This document shows positions 16,425 through 25,230 of a DNA stretch of 64,000 nucleotides, one piece after another. The DNA is from Kocuria turfanensis. GTDB taxonomy: Bacteria > Actinomycetota > Actinomycetes > Actinomycetales > Micrococcaceae. Each line of letters starts with the position of its first letter. The first letter of the stretch is position 1. Position numbers and translations under genes: made by a program. The DNA lies in the NCBI RefSeq assembly GCF_001580365.1, contig NZ_CP014480.1, positions 1,861,008-1,925,007 on the forward strand, given 5' to 3'. The notes beneath the pieces are model-generated. The model was not told where the DNA came from. It ran no database searches and saw nothing but the letters and a program-made list of their open reading frames with translations.

Positions 16425-18272
16425 TCACCCCTGCGCGTGCGTGCGCCGGTACTGCGCGGCGAGGCGGACCGGGGCGTTGGGCGCCCCGAACCCGGCGTAG
16501 CCGCCGCGGCGCTCGACCACCTCGAAGAACACCGTGCCCAGGGTGCCCGTGTAGAAGTGCAGGAACTCGCCCTGGGCGTCCCGGTCGTAGAGCAGGTCCA
16601 GCTCCTGCAGGGAGCCCACGAACGCCTCGTCCAGGTCGAACCGGGTAGCGAGGTCCTCGTAGTAGTTCTGCGGGACCGGCAGCAGCTCCAGCCCCCGCCG
16701 GCGGGCCCGGCGGGCGGCCGCGACCACGTCCGTGCAGGCCAGCGCCACGTGCTCGGGATAGGCCGCGCCCACGAAGGAGCCCTGTTCGGCGGCGGCCGGG
16801 GCCACGTTCAGCGGCAGCCGCACCGCGGCGTCGGACGAGCGCATCACCTGGCTGCGCACCAGACCCGACGGGCCCGGGACGTCCTGGGCCGGCTGGGCGG
16901 CGAGGGCGAGCACCGACGTGTAGAAGAGCACGGCCTCGTCGTAGTGCTGCCACGGCTGGGCCATGTTGATGTGGTCCACGCCGGTGATCAGGGAGGTGGG
17001 GTCGAGCTCCTCGTCCGCGCCGAACTCGCCGAGCCACGCCGGGACGGCGTTGCCGGGACGCCGGCAGAAGAAGATCTCCGTGCCGTCCGGGGCGAAGACC
17101 CCGCGCAGCACCTGCTCGCCCGGCTCCTGGGTGCGGGGCACCGGCCGGGCCGCGAGCCGGATGGCGCGCTCGAGGGCGGTGTCGGGGTCCGCGACCTCGA
17201 ACCCGAGAGCGGCGACCTCGGTGGGGTCGTCCAGGGCGACGTCGTTGTTCACGACGATCCGCACGGGTCCCTGGACCCACACCTGCACGTGCTCCTTGGA
17301 CTGGTGGTGCCCGCCGAGGGCGAAGCCCAGCTGGTGCAGCAGCCGGGTGGTCTCCCCGAGGCGGCCGGTGCGGATCTCCACGAAGTCGTAGCCCTCCGGT
17401 TCCTCCACCGGCGGCAGCGGCTGCAGCTGCAGCCGGTCCCGCGCCGGCTCGCCGGCCAGGGCCCGCCGGGTCCGGTCCTCCAGCCAGCGCAGGGAGCGCA
17501 GCCCGTCCACGGCCGTGCGGTGCACGTCGGCCTGGCGGAAGGCGTCGTTGAAGATCTCCAGGGAGACCGGCCCGTCGTAGCCGGCGCGGACCAGGTGGGA
17601 GAGGAACCCGACCATGTCGAAGTCGCCCTCGCCGGGGAACACCCGGTGGTGGCGGGACCAGGAGAGGACGTCCATGTGCAGCAGCGGGGCGTCGGCCAGC
17701 TGCACGAAGAAGATCTTCTCGGCCGCGATGGCCTCGATGGGCGCGGGGTCCCAGCCGCGGGAGAGGATGTGGAAGCTGTCCAGGCAGGTGCCCACGTGCG
17801 GGTGGTCGGCGAGGTCCACGATCCGCTGGGCGTGCTCGAAGTCGTCGACGAACGTCCCCCAGGCCAGGGCCTCGTAGGCGAGCCGGACACCGTGGTCCGC
17901 GGCGAGGTCCCCCAGCGCCCGCAGCTGCCCGGCCATGACCTCGTCCTCGTCGATCTCGGCGGTCGCGACGTTGGAGCACACGAGCATGGTCGTGGTGCCC
18001 AGCCGGTTCATCAGCCGGAACTTCGCCTCGGCGCGCTTCAGGTTGGCGACGAACCGCTCGGGGCGCACGGCCTCGGCGTCGCGGAAGGGCTGGTAGAGGT
18101 CCAGGCCCAGGCCCAGGCCCGCGGCGAGGTCCCGGATCTGCTCGGGCGCCGACGGCGAGACCACGAGGTCCTGCTCGAAGACCTCGATCCCGTCGAAGCC
18201 GGCCGCCGCGGCGGCGTGCATCTTCTCCTCGAGCGTCCCCGAGAGGCAGACCGTGGCGATGGAGGTTCTCAT
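16425..18272 (-). CDS. qsuB: 3-dehydroshikimate dehydratase, two-domain type
   Basis: A 615-residue protein with two domains. Residues 1-280 form a sugar-isomerase-like TIM barrel (MRTSIATVCLSGTLEEKMHA; FEQDLVVSP; ALAWGTFVDD), which carries dehydratase activity in the QuiC1/QsuB family. Residues 300-615 form a 4-hydroxyphenylpyruvate-dioxygenase-like domain (GVDHINMAQPW; ending FFEVVERRGGYAGFGAPNAP). The enzyme turns 3-dehydroshikimate into protocatechuate, feeding aromatic ring cleavage. The length equals that of QsuB from Corynebacterium. It is 54 bases downstream of the shikimate dehydrogenase in a likely operon. No ring-cleavage genes are in this window. Confidence 0.93.
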   Translation of the reverse strand: MRTSIATVCLSGTLEEKMHAAAAAGFDGIEVFEQDLVVSPSAPEQIRDLAAGLGLGLDLYQPFRDAEAVRPERFVANLKRAEAKFRLMNRLGTTTMLVCSNVATAEIDEDEVMAGQLRALGDLAADHGVRLAYEALAWGTFVDDFEHAQRIVDLADHPHVGTCLDSFHILSRGWDPAPIEAIAAEKIFFVQLADAPLLHMDVLSWSRHHRVFPGEGDFDMVGFLSHLVRAGYDGPVSLEIFNDAFRQADVHRTAVDGLRSLRWLEDRTRRALAGEPARDRLQLQPLPPVEEPEGYDFVEIRTGRLGETTRLLHQLGFALGGHHQSKEHVQVWVQGPVRIVVNNDVALDDPTEVAALGFEVADPDTALERAIRLAARPVPRTQEPGEQVLRGVFAPDGTEIFFCRRPGNAVPAWLGEFGADEELDPTSLITGVDHINMAQPWQHYDEAVLFYTSVLALAAQPAQDVPGPSGLVRSQVMRSSDAAVRLPLNVAPAAAEQGSFVGAAYPEHVALACTDVVAAARRARRRGLELLPVPQNYYEDLATRFDLDEAFVGSLQELDLLYDRDAQGEFLHFYTGTLGTVFFEVVERRGGYAGFGAPNAPVRLAAQYRRTHAQG

Positions 18273-18326
18273 GGTGGGGGGGCCCCTTGTGGTCGGTGGG
18301 CGGAACGTGGGCGGATCGGGGTCGGT

Positions 18327-19229
18327 TCAGGGGCCCAGCGGGGCCGTCTGCGGGGCCTTCTGCCGGGCCGCGAGCAGCTGCAGGAAGTGCTCGCGCATCC
18401 GGGCTCGGTCCGGGACCACGCCGGTGATCAGCCGGAAGGCGTCCACCGCCTGCCCCACGGCCATGTGCCCGCCGTCGAGCACCCGGCAGCCCTTGGCCCG
18501 GGCCGCGACGACGAGCTCGGTGTCCACCGGGAGGTAGACCACGTCCGCCACCCACTGGCGCCCGTCCAGCAGCGCGGGATCGACGGGGGTGCCGGGGTGG
18601 TGCTGCATGCCCACCGGGGTGGCGTTGACGACCCCGTCGGCGGCCGGGACCAGCTCGGGCAGGGCCCCGGCCGGGGCGGCCACCACCTCGCGGCCGGGGA
18701 AGGTCGCCGCGAGCGCCGCGGCGCGCTCGGCCGCCCGGGTGCGGTCCACGTCGACCAGATGCAGCGTGCGCACCCCCGCGGACAGCAGCGCGGCGGCCAC
18801 CGCCGAGCCGGCCCCCCCGGTGCCGATCTGCACCACCGTGTCCCGCGCCGCGCCCGGCAGCTCGGTGGTGAGCCCGGCGGCGAAGCCGGACTGGTCGGTG
18901 TTGTGGCCGATGAACCGCCCGTCCCGCACGAGCACGGTGTTGACCGCGCCCAGCGCGGCGGCCGCGGGGCTGACCTCGTCCAGGTGGGCCAGCACCAGCT
19001 GCTTGCAGGGGTGGGTGATGTTGAAGGCGTTGAAGCCGAGGTCGCGCCCGGCCCGCAGCAGCTCGCCGACGTCGGTGCCCGGGCGGCCGATGACCTCCAG
19101 GTCCACCGGCCGGTAGAGGTAGTGCAGGCCGTGGTGGGCGGCCTCGGTCTCGTGCATCGGCGGGGTGAGGCTGGCGGTGATGCCCGCCCCGATCAGGCCG
19201 ACCAGGTGGGACTCGGAGACGGTGCTCAT
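18327..19229 (-). CDS. qsuD: Shikimate (quinate) dehydrogenase
   Basis: A 300-residue AroE-type enzyme that oxidises shikimate, and perhaps quinate, with NAD. The substrate site is SLTPPMHETEA, with the family's usual S-x-S here as S-L-T, and FNITHPCKQLV carries the catalytic Lys. LGAVNTV and GHNTDQSGFA (catalytic Asp) are present. VQIGTGGAGSAVAAAL is the dinucleotide fold, and DVDRTRA follows it. An acidic residue at the end of that strand favours NAD, as in catabolic dehydrogenases such as QsuD. Its place with the dehydroshikimate dehydratase, a regulator and an MHS transporter argues for catabolism, not aromatic biosynthesis. Confidence 0.9.
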   Translation of the reverse strand: MSTVSESHLVGLIGAGITASLTPPMHETEAAHHGLHYLYRPVDLEVIGRPGTDVGELLRAGRDLGFNAFNITHPCKQLVLAHLDEVSPAAAALGAVNTVLVRDGRFIGHNTDQSGFAAGLTTELPGAARDTVVQIGTGGAGSAVAAALLSAGVRTLHLVDVDRTRAAERAAALAATFPGREVVAAPAGALPELVPAADGVVNATPVGMQHHPGTPVDPALLDGRQWVADVVYLPVDTELVVAARAKGCRVLDGGHMAVGQAVDAFRLITGVVPDRARMREHFLQLLAARQKAPQTAPLGP

Positions 19230-19302
19230 GGGGCTCCTTGCGGAAGGTGGACAGGACGCGGCCCGCGGGGAGGCGGGCCGGGACGGACGGGCCGTGGTGG
19301 GC

Positions 19303-20064
19303 TCAGGCCCGCAGCGGCAGCTCCAGCGCGAGGGTGGCGGCGGCCCGGCGCAGGTCCGGCAGGTGGGCCTGCAGGGCCTCCTGGTCCGCCCGGAAGATCG
19401 GGGCGGCCAGGGCCACGGCGGCGACCAGCCGGTCCGAGGCCGACAGGACGGGGACGGCCACGGCCGCCATCCCGATGTCGTTCTCCTCCTGCTGCCCGGC
19501 CCAGCCCCGGCGGCGGACCTGGTCGATCTGCCGGCGGAGCTCTGCGCGGTCGGTGATCGAGTGCTCGGTGCGCGGCGTCAGCTCGATGGTCTCGAGCAGG
19601 TGCTCGCGCGTGGCCGGGTCGGTGCAGGCGAGCAGGACCTTGCCCAGCGCGGAGGTGTGCAGGGGCCCGCGGTCGCCGGGGTCGGTGGTGGTGCGGAACT
19701 GGGGCCCGTCCACCTTGTGCACCGTCAGGAACCGGTCGTCGTCGAGCACGGCCAGGATCGAGCTCTCTCCAGTGAGGTCGGTCAGGCGCTGGAGGATCGG
19801 CACCGCCGCCCCTTCGAAGCCGCGGTGGTGGGCGACCTTCTGGCCCAGCTGGTAGATCCGCAGGCCGAGCCGGTACCGCTTCTCCCGCCGGTCGTAGCCG
19901 GCGAACCCCGTCTCGACCAGGGTGTTGAGCAGACGGTAGGCCGTGCTGAACGGATACCCGACCGCGTCGGCGATCTGCCCGGCCGTCGCGCCCTCGGGGT
20001 AGTCCCCGAGCAGCGTGAGCAGCCCCAGTGCTTTGCCGACCGTGCCGGACTTCTCGGTTGCCAT
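19303..20064 (-). CDS. IclR-family regulator of the shikimate module
   Basis: A 253-residue protein with an N-terminal winged helix (TVGKALGLLTLLGDYPEG; TAGQIADAVGYPFSTAYRLL) and a C-terminal effector domain (ALGKVLLACTDPATREHLL; MAAVAVPVLSASDRLVAAVAL). ATG 20064 was chosen because GGGAGG lies 5 bases upstream; the frame has a GTG two codons earlier. It is divergent from the MHS transporter and precedes the shikimate dehydrogenase, so it probably senses shikimate or a product and controls both sides. A perfect inverted repeat in the divergent gap is a likely binding site. Confidence 0.9.
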   Translation of the reverse strand: MATEKSGTVGKALGLLTLLGDYPEGATAGQIADAVGYPFSTAYRLLNTLVETGFAGYDRREKRYRLGLRIYQLGQKVAHHRGFEGAAVPILQRLTDLTGESSILAVLDDDRFLTVHKVDGPQFRTTTDPGDRGPLHTSALGKVLLACTDPATREHLLETIELTPRTEHSITDRAELRRQIDQVRRRGWAGQQEENDIGMAAVAVPVLSASDRLVAAVALAAPIFRADQEALQAHLPDLRRAAATLALELPLRA

Positions 20065-20092
20065 AGGCACCTCCCTTGACGCCCAGTGTGAT

Positions 20093-20117
20093 CTGGAACA
20101 TGCTGTGAGTCCAGCAT
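20093..20117. promoter_or_regulatory. Overlapping inverted repeats, candidate IclR operator
   Basis: ATGCTG (20100-20105) and CAGCAT (20112-20117) form a perfect repeat around six bases, and CTGGA (20093-20097) with TCCAG (20110-20114) overlaps it. The site lies 29 bases upstream of the IclR start codon in the gap shared with the transporter. Confidence 0.5.
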
Positions 20118-20278
20118 ACAGAAACTATTGCCGATATGTGGAAACTGAGGGGATGTCGACCTGATGGTCTCCCGCGGGGGATCCCGGGGTCGACACCCTT
20201 ATCCGGCGGCCGGCCGCCGACGGACCACCGACCGCACCCGGCCCTTCCCATGCGTCCCTCGAGTGAAAGACCCTGACC

Positions 20279-21673
20279 ATGACCCACGCCTCGCCCCCGG
20301 CCGCCCACGTCAAGACGCCGAAGAAGGCAGCGCTTGCCAGCTGGATCGGCTCGGCCCTGGAGTACTACGACTTCGCCGTCTACGGCACCGCCGCCGCCCT
20401 GGTGCTCAACCACCTGTTCTTCCCCCAGGACGCCTCCCCCGGAGTGGCGATCCTGCTGTCGATGGGCACCGTGGGCGTGGCCTACGTCGTGCGCCCGCTG
20501 GGGGCCCTGGTCATGGGTCCCCTCGGGGACCGCCTGGGCCGGAAGTTCGTCCTCATGCTGACGCTGTTCATGATGGGCGGGGCGACCTTCGCCGTCGGGT
20601 GCCTGCCCACCTACGACCAGGCGGGGCTGCTCGCCCCGGCGCTGCTCGTGCTGTGCCGGGTGATCCAGGGCCTGTCGGCCTCCGGCGAGCAGGCCAGCGC
20701 GATCTCGGTCTCCCTGGAGCACTCCGAGGAGCACCGCCGGGCCTTCACCACGTCCTGGACCCTGCAGGGCACCCAGTTCGGCACCCTGCTGGCCACCGCG
20801 GTGTTCATCCCCTTCACCCTCCTCCTCACCGAGGAGCAGCTGTTCAGCTGGGGTTGGCGCGTGCCCTTCTGGCTCTCCGCCGTGGTGGTGGTCGTCGCCT
20901 GGGTGATCCGTCGCCGGCTGGAGGAGCCTCCGGCGTTCGAGCAGGCCAAGGCCGCGCTGCCCGGAGAGAAGCCCGCCACCCCGCTGTCCTTGATGCTCAA
21001 GTACCACAAGGCCGCCGTCCTGCGGATCGCCGCCGCGGCGATGATCAACACCGTCAACGTCGTGTTCCTGGTGTGGTCCCTGTCCTTCGCCACCTCGGTG
21101 GTGGGCCTGGAGCGCTCGACCATGCTGTGGGTGTCCGTCGCCGCCAACGCCCTGGCCCTGCTGATGATCCCCGTGGCCGCGACGGTGGCCGACCGGGTGG
21201 GGCGCAAGCCGGTCTTCCTCGCCGGCGTCATCGGCCCGGCCGTGATGATGTACCCCTACCTGGCCGCGGTCTCGGCCGGCAACTGGGTGCTGATCTTCGC
21301 CCTCGGCGCGATCCTGTCCGGGTTCTTCTACTCGATGGCCAACGGCATCTGGCCGTCCTTCTACGCCGAGATGTTCCCCACCCGGGTGCGGGTCACCGGC
21401 CTGGCCATGGGCACCCAGATCGGCTTCGCCGTCTCGGGCGGCCTCACCCCGGTCATCGCCAGCTCCCTGGCCGGCGCCGAGGGCACCAACTGGATGGGCG
21501 TGGCCCTGTTCGTCAGCCTCGCCTGCGCGGTCTCCGCCGCGGCGGCCCTGACGGCCACGGAGACCAAGGACCGGACCCTGGAGCAGATCGACAACCTGCA
21601 CACCTCCCGCACCGAGGCTCTCGAGCTGGTCGAGATCGACCGGGCCGGCGGGAGCTCCCGCGCCTCCCGGTGA
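20279..21673 (+). CDS. MHS-family (MFS) transporter, probably shikimate uptake
   Basis: A 464-residue major facilitator with 12 predicted helices. The start LASWIGSALEYYDFAVYGTAA and FFPQDASPGVAILLSMGTVG are typical of the metabolite:H+ symporter family. The loop 2-3 motif GPLGDRLGRKFVLMLTLFMM is present, repeated in the second half as ADRVGRKPVFLAG. ShiA-type shikimate transporters belong to this group. It faces away from the IclR/shikimate dehydrogenase/dehydratase genes, which supports shikimate or a related acid as the substrate. Confidence 0.87.
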   Translation: MTHASPPAAHVKTPKKAALASWIGSALEYYDFAVYGTAAALVLNHLFFPQDASPGVAILLSMGTVGVAYVVRPLGALVMGPLGDRLGRKFVLMLTLFMMGGATFAVGCLPTYDQAGLLAPALLVLCRVIQGLSASGEQASAISVSLEHSEEHRRAFTTSWTLQGTQFGTLLATAVFIPFTLLLTEEQLFSWGWRVPFWLSAVVVVVAWVIRRRLEEPPAFEQAKAALPGEKPATPLSLMLKYHKAAVLRIAAAAMINTVNVVFLVWSLSFATSVVGLERSTMLWVSVAANALALLMIPVAATVADRVGRKPVFLAGVIGPAVMMYPYLAAVSAGNWVLIFALGAILSGFFYSMANGIWPSFYAEMFPTRVRVTGLAMGTQIGFAVSGGLTPVIASSLAGAEGTNWMGVALFVSLACAVSAAAALTATETKDRTLEQIDNLHTSRTEALELVEIDRAGGSSRASR

Positions 21674-21691
21674 GCCGGACCCCGCTCGGCG

Positions 21692-22195
21692 TCAACCGGC
21701 GGCCGTGACCGGCGGGGCGGCCGACCAGGGGAAGACGATCCACTCGTCGGTGGCCCGCCACACGAAGTCCGGCTCGACGACCGAGCGGGGCTTGGCGTAG
21801 ATGACCGCGGAGCGCGCCTCCGCGCCGAAACCGCGCAGCAGCTCGAGCACCAGGGCGAGGGTGCGCCCGGAGTCGGCCACGTCGTCGACCACCAGCAGCT
21901 TGCGCCCCGCGATGGACTCGGTGTCCAGCATGGGGGCGAGCAGGACCGGGTCCGGCAGCGTCTGGTGCACGTCGGTGTAGAACTCCACGTTGATCGCGTC
22001 GGAGAGCTTCACCCCCATCGCGTAGGACAGGGCGCCCGCCGGGAGGAGGCCGCCACGGGCCACCGCGATGATGATGTCCGGGAGGAAGCCGCTGTCCGCG
22101 ACGCTCCGGGCGAGTTCCTGGGTCGCCTCGCCGAAGCGCTCCCAGGTCAGGATCTCCTTGCCCTCGAGCTCCAGGGCGTCCGCGTGATAAGCCAT
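21692..22195 (-). CDS. Phosphoribosyltransferase
   Basis: A 167-residue type I phosphoribosyltransferase. The PRPP-binding motif is LLVVDDVADSGRTLALVLEL, and IIAVARGGLLPAGALSYAMG is the early loop. Its sequence style (PDFVWRATDEWIVFPW at the end) matches the archaeal and actinobacterial hypoxanthine/xanthine-guanine-like group, so it may salvage a purine base, but the base cannot be read from the sequence. ATG 22195 starts the conserved part (MAYHADALELEGKEILTW). Confidence 0.88.
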   Translation of the reverse strand: MAYHADALELEGKEILTWERFGEATQELARSVADSGFLPDIIIAVARGGLLPAGALSYAMGVKLSDAINVEFYTDVHQTLPDPVLLAPMLDTESIAGRKLLVVDDVADSGRTLALVLELLRGFGAEARSAVIYAKPRSVVEPDFVWRATDEWIVFPWSAAPPVTAAG

Positions 22196-22315
22196 GGGCT
22201 TCAGGCTACCCGAGCGGGACGGCGGCTGGAGCGTCCGCGGCATTGGTAGTAAGTTCGCTGATCAGATCGTCGCGCGTCGCCGCCCCCGGCGACGCCCCCC
22301 ACCGGAGAGGACGCC

Positions 22316-22891
22316 ATGACCCCGCAGCGCACGGAGGGCCGCACGGCCCTGCTCGTCATCGACATGCAGAACTCCTACTTCGACTTCCCCGAGCTCGAGG
22401 AGCAGCGGGAGTCCGTGACGGCGAAGGTGAACGAGCTGATCGCGGCGGCCCGCGAGGGCGGGTGCCCGGTGCTGCTGATCCGCACCCAGCACGAGCGGGA
22501 CCGCTCCACCTGGACCGTCAACATGCACGACGACGGGCAGGGCTTCGCCTACCCCGGCACGGAGCAGTCCCAGTACGTGGCCGGCCTCGACACCGAGGGC
22601 GGGGTGGGGCTGATCAAGACCCGGGACAGCGCGTTCTTCGACACGGACCTCGCGGCCCGGCTGCGCAACCTGGACGCGAACCGCCTGGTGCTGTGCGGGA
22701 TCTCCACGCACAGCTGCGTGGCGCAGACCGCGATCGACGCGTTCGCGCACAACTTCCGGGTCGCCGTGGCCCGGGACGCGGTCGCCTCCGAGAACGCGGA
22801 CCTGTCCCAGGCGCTCCTGGCCTTCCTGGAGGACGAGATGCGCCAGGACATCCTGCACCAGCCCGACTCGGTGGCCCGGCTGCGGGGCTGA
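22316..22891 (+). CDS. Isochorismatase-family cysteine hydrolase
   Basis: A 191-residue protein with the complete catalytic triad of the family: Asp in LLVIDMQNSYFD, Lys in LIKTRDSAFFDTDL and Cys in LCGISTHSCVAQTAIDA. The cis-peptide-like GIST segment precedes the Cys. Members hydrolyse amides such as nicotinamide, biuret or N-carbamoyl compounds. Without pncA-type metal ligands clearly in place, the substrate is unknown. GAGAGGACGCC precedes the ATG. Confidence 0.9.
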   Translation: MTPQRTEGRTALLVIDMQNSYFDFPELEEQRESVTAKVNELIAAAREGGCPVLLIRTQHERDRSTWTVNMHDDGQGFAYPGTEQSQYVAGLDTEGGVGLIKTRDSAFFDTDLAARLRNLDANRLVLCGISTHSCVAQTAIDAFAHNFRVAVARDAVASENADLSQALLAFLEDEMRQDILHQPDSVARLRG

Positions 22892-23054
22892 GCGCAAGAA
22901 CGTGACCACCAGCCTGGTGTGACGGTCTGCGTCGCGACACCGCACGCACTCCGACCTGCTACGACTCCGACCCGATCGCATGTGCAACAGGATTTTTCCA
23001 AGAAGCGGTCCACATATTGGCGAGGTCATCACCTTCGCTCTATGAGGAGTCGCC

Positions 23055-25034
23055 ATGAGCACGTCAACCGGTCCCCGGGAGCTGCTGCGGGACCCACCAC
23101 GACGACCCCGCTTCCGGCGGGGCCTCGCAGCGTCCGTCGCCCTGGTGCTGGGCGCCACGGGCCTCAGTGCCGCGGTGGCCGCCACCATGGTCACCGAGAA
23201 GAATCCCGGGCAGTTGACGGCCGTCGGCCCGGTGAACAGCAAGTACGGCTTCCCGGCCTGGTACGAGGACGCGACCGGAACACGCCTGGAGTTGTGCGAC
23301 GACGGCGGGAATCCGCTGTGCGGCCTCGCTCCGGAGGAGGGCTTCGACCCGGAGCGGCCCCTGGCGCTGCCGGGCAACTTCCCCCACGAGATCTTCTACA
23401 TGCTGGCCGGCTCCGAGCTGGACCTCCCCGGCGGCGGAAGCGCGGTGCTCACGCTCGGGCTGGAGGCCGCCTTCGCCAACGAGGTGGCGCCCGGGGAGCA
23501 GATGGTGTTCGCCCGGCAGCGCCTGGTGGTCAAAGACGGGCCGGCCAACAGCACGCTCTCCTTCCCCCACCCCTACGGGACCATCGAGGTCGACACCGAC
23601 GCCGAGGGCAGCGCCAAGCTCGTGGAGGACATCGCTCCCGCCGTCGGCAACTTCGAGACGCCGCTGGGGAGCAATCTCGGCCCGTTCCTGAAGTGGGACA
23701 CCGGAGCCCCCGAGGGCTACCTCGGCAACCCGGATGTGCCGCACACGGTCGTGGGAGGCCTCCGGACCACCTTCTCGGTGTCCGGCACGAACGCGCAGAC
23801 CGGTGAGGCCGTCTCCGCGACGACCGACCTGTTCACGGTCCAGGGCAAGATCGCCACGAACACGGGGGTGAAGGCCGAGCAGGCCGTCGTCAGCTCGGAC
23901 GCCACCGGCACCTACCTCGACGTCTTCGCGACCAGCCGCGGTGACAGTCTCGAGGTGGCGGGGCAGAACATCCCGGCCACTCCCCTGGAAAAGGCGCCCG
24001 GGACCTCCGAGCTCGCCTATGCCCGCATCAAGGTCGACGGGGCGGCACCGAGCGAGGTGACCGTCACGAACCTCACCGACGACCCGCAGAGCACCAGCAC
24101 GGTGAGTGTGAGCGACGTTTCCATCCCCACCTCCGCCACGTACGACGGCACGAAGCTGACCGTCGTGGCGAGGACGACGTCCGCGTCCGCGAAGGTCGAA
24201 GGCTTCGGGGACATGGTGGCCGGGGCTGACAGCACCCATCAGGGTTCGTTCGACACCGTTGCCCCTCCGGTCAGCGTCACCGTCTCGACCGGCACGAGCG
24301 AGGCCACCGTCCCGGTCGTCGTCACCGGCGGTGAGGCGTCGCCCGTCGGGGTTCCGGCGCCCCCTGAAGGGGAGAACCCCGGTCCTGTCACCGAGACCGA
24401 GGGCGGCACGGGGACCGGCCCCGGCACCCCGGCCGGAGACACCGTCGAACCGACCGCGGCAATCGCCGAGCTGACGGCCTCGGTGGCCCGCGGCATCGCC
24501 ACCGAGCTGGACGGCAGCGGCTCGGCGGACAACGCCGGAGCCGTCACCTACGAGTGGTCCCAGGTGAGCGGCCCCGCGGTGACGTTCGACAGGACGGACG
24601 CGGCGAAGCCGAAGGTGACCGTGCCGTTCTTCACGACGACCGGCGCCACGGCGCCCGCGGCGCCGGACGCGGACCCGGTGCTCCAGCTGGTGGTCACGGA
24701 CACCGCGGGCAACAGGAGCGCTCCTGTGACGACCACCGTGAAGAGCGACGACGTGGTGAGCGTCGCCGCGGGCTCCCGGCACCGTGTGGGCAAGGAGATC
24801 CGGATCACGGGCACGGCCCTGGTCCCCGGCGCACCGTCCCTGCTGAACCCCGCCACGTCGGTCAACCTCTACGACACGACTTCGGGCACGCCTGTCAAGA
24901 TCGGCTCCGCACCGGTGGACACCCTGGGCAGCTGGGAGTACCGCGCCAAGCCGGGTCCGGGCCAGCGCGTCTCGAGCGTGCTCGTGCAGTCGACCCGCGG
25001 CGGAGAGGCGAGGGGTGTGGTCGGCGCCGGATGA
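23055..25034 (+). CDS. Secreted protein with PKD-like domain, unknown role
   Basis: A 659-residue exported protein. Residues 20-45 (RRGLAASVALVLGATGLSAAVAAT) form a signal peptide preceded by Arg. Residues 50-400 are beta-rich and of no family I recognise, with YGFPAWYEDATGTRLELCDD and a Cys pair near the start. A Pro/Gly/Glu linker (residues 435-470) leads to a PKD-like module (ATELDGSGSADNAGAVTYEW). The last 80 residues form another strand-rich module. There is no LPxTG or C-terminal membrane anchor. GAGGAG lies just before the ATG. Confidence 0.8.
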   Translation: MSTSTGPRELLRDPPRRPRFRRGLAASVALVLGATGLSAAVAATMVTEKNPGQLTAVGPVNSKYGFPAWYEDATGTRLELCDDGGNPLCGLAPEEGFDPERPLALPGNFPHEIFYMLAGSELDLPGGGSAVLTLGLEAAFANEVAPGEQMVFARQRLVVKDGPANSTLSFPHPYGTIEVDTDAEGSAKLVEDIAPAVGNFETPLGSNLGPFLKWDTGAPEGYLGNPDVPHTVVGGLRTTFSVSGTNAQTGEAVSATTDLFTVQGKIATNTGVKAEQAVVSSDATGTYLDVFATSRGDSLEVAGQNIPATPLEKAPGTSELAYARIKVDGAAPSEVTVTNLTDDPQSTSTVSVSDVSIPTSATYDGTKLTVVARTTSASAKVEGFGDMVAGADSTHQGSFDTVAPPVSVTVSTGTSEATVPVVVTGGEASPVGVPAPPEGENPGPVTETEGGTGTGPGTPAGDTVEPTAAIAELTASVARGIATELDGSGSADNAGAVTYEWSQVSGPAVTFDRTDAAKPKVTVPFFTTTGATAPAAPDADPVLQLVVTDTAGNRSAPVTTTVKSDDVVSVAAGSRHRVGKEIRITGTALVPGAPSLLNPATSVNLYDTTSGTPVKIGSAPVDTLGSWEYRAKPGPGQRVSSVLVQSTRGGEARGVVGAG

Positions 25035-25058
25035 GCCCCTGGAGCAAGACCCCCTGCC

Positions 25059-25098
25059 GGCCGGCCCGCGCCCAGGTCCCCCCTGGCGCGGGCCGGCC
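25059..25098. terminator. Hairpin terminator between convergent genes
   Basis: GGCCGGCCCGCGCC (25059-25072) pairs with GGCGCGGGCCGGCC (25085-25098), with extra pairing inside except for one bulged C. It lies after the PKD protein and before the end of the CDF transporter. Confidence 0.65.
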
Positions 25099-25230
25099 TG
25101 CGCCCCGAGGAGAGTCCTCCGGACACGTGGAGGCAGCGGGCCCGGTTCCCGGCTCCGAGAACGGCACCAGGGTGCGGAAACCGCGGTCCGGCTCCTGCGA
25201 GCGGGCGGGAACGGGTCGGTCGGCCCGAGA

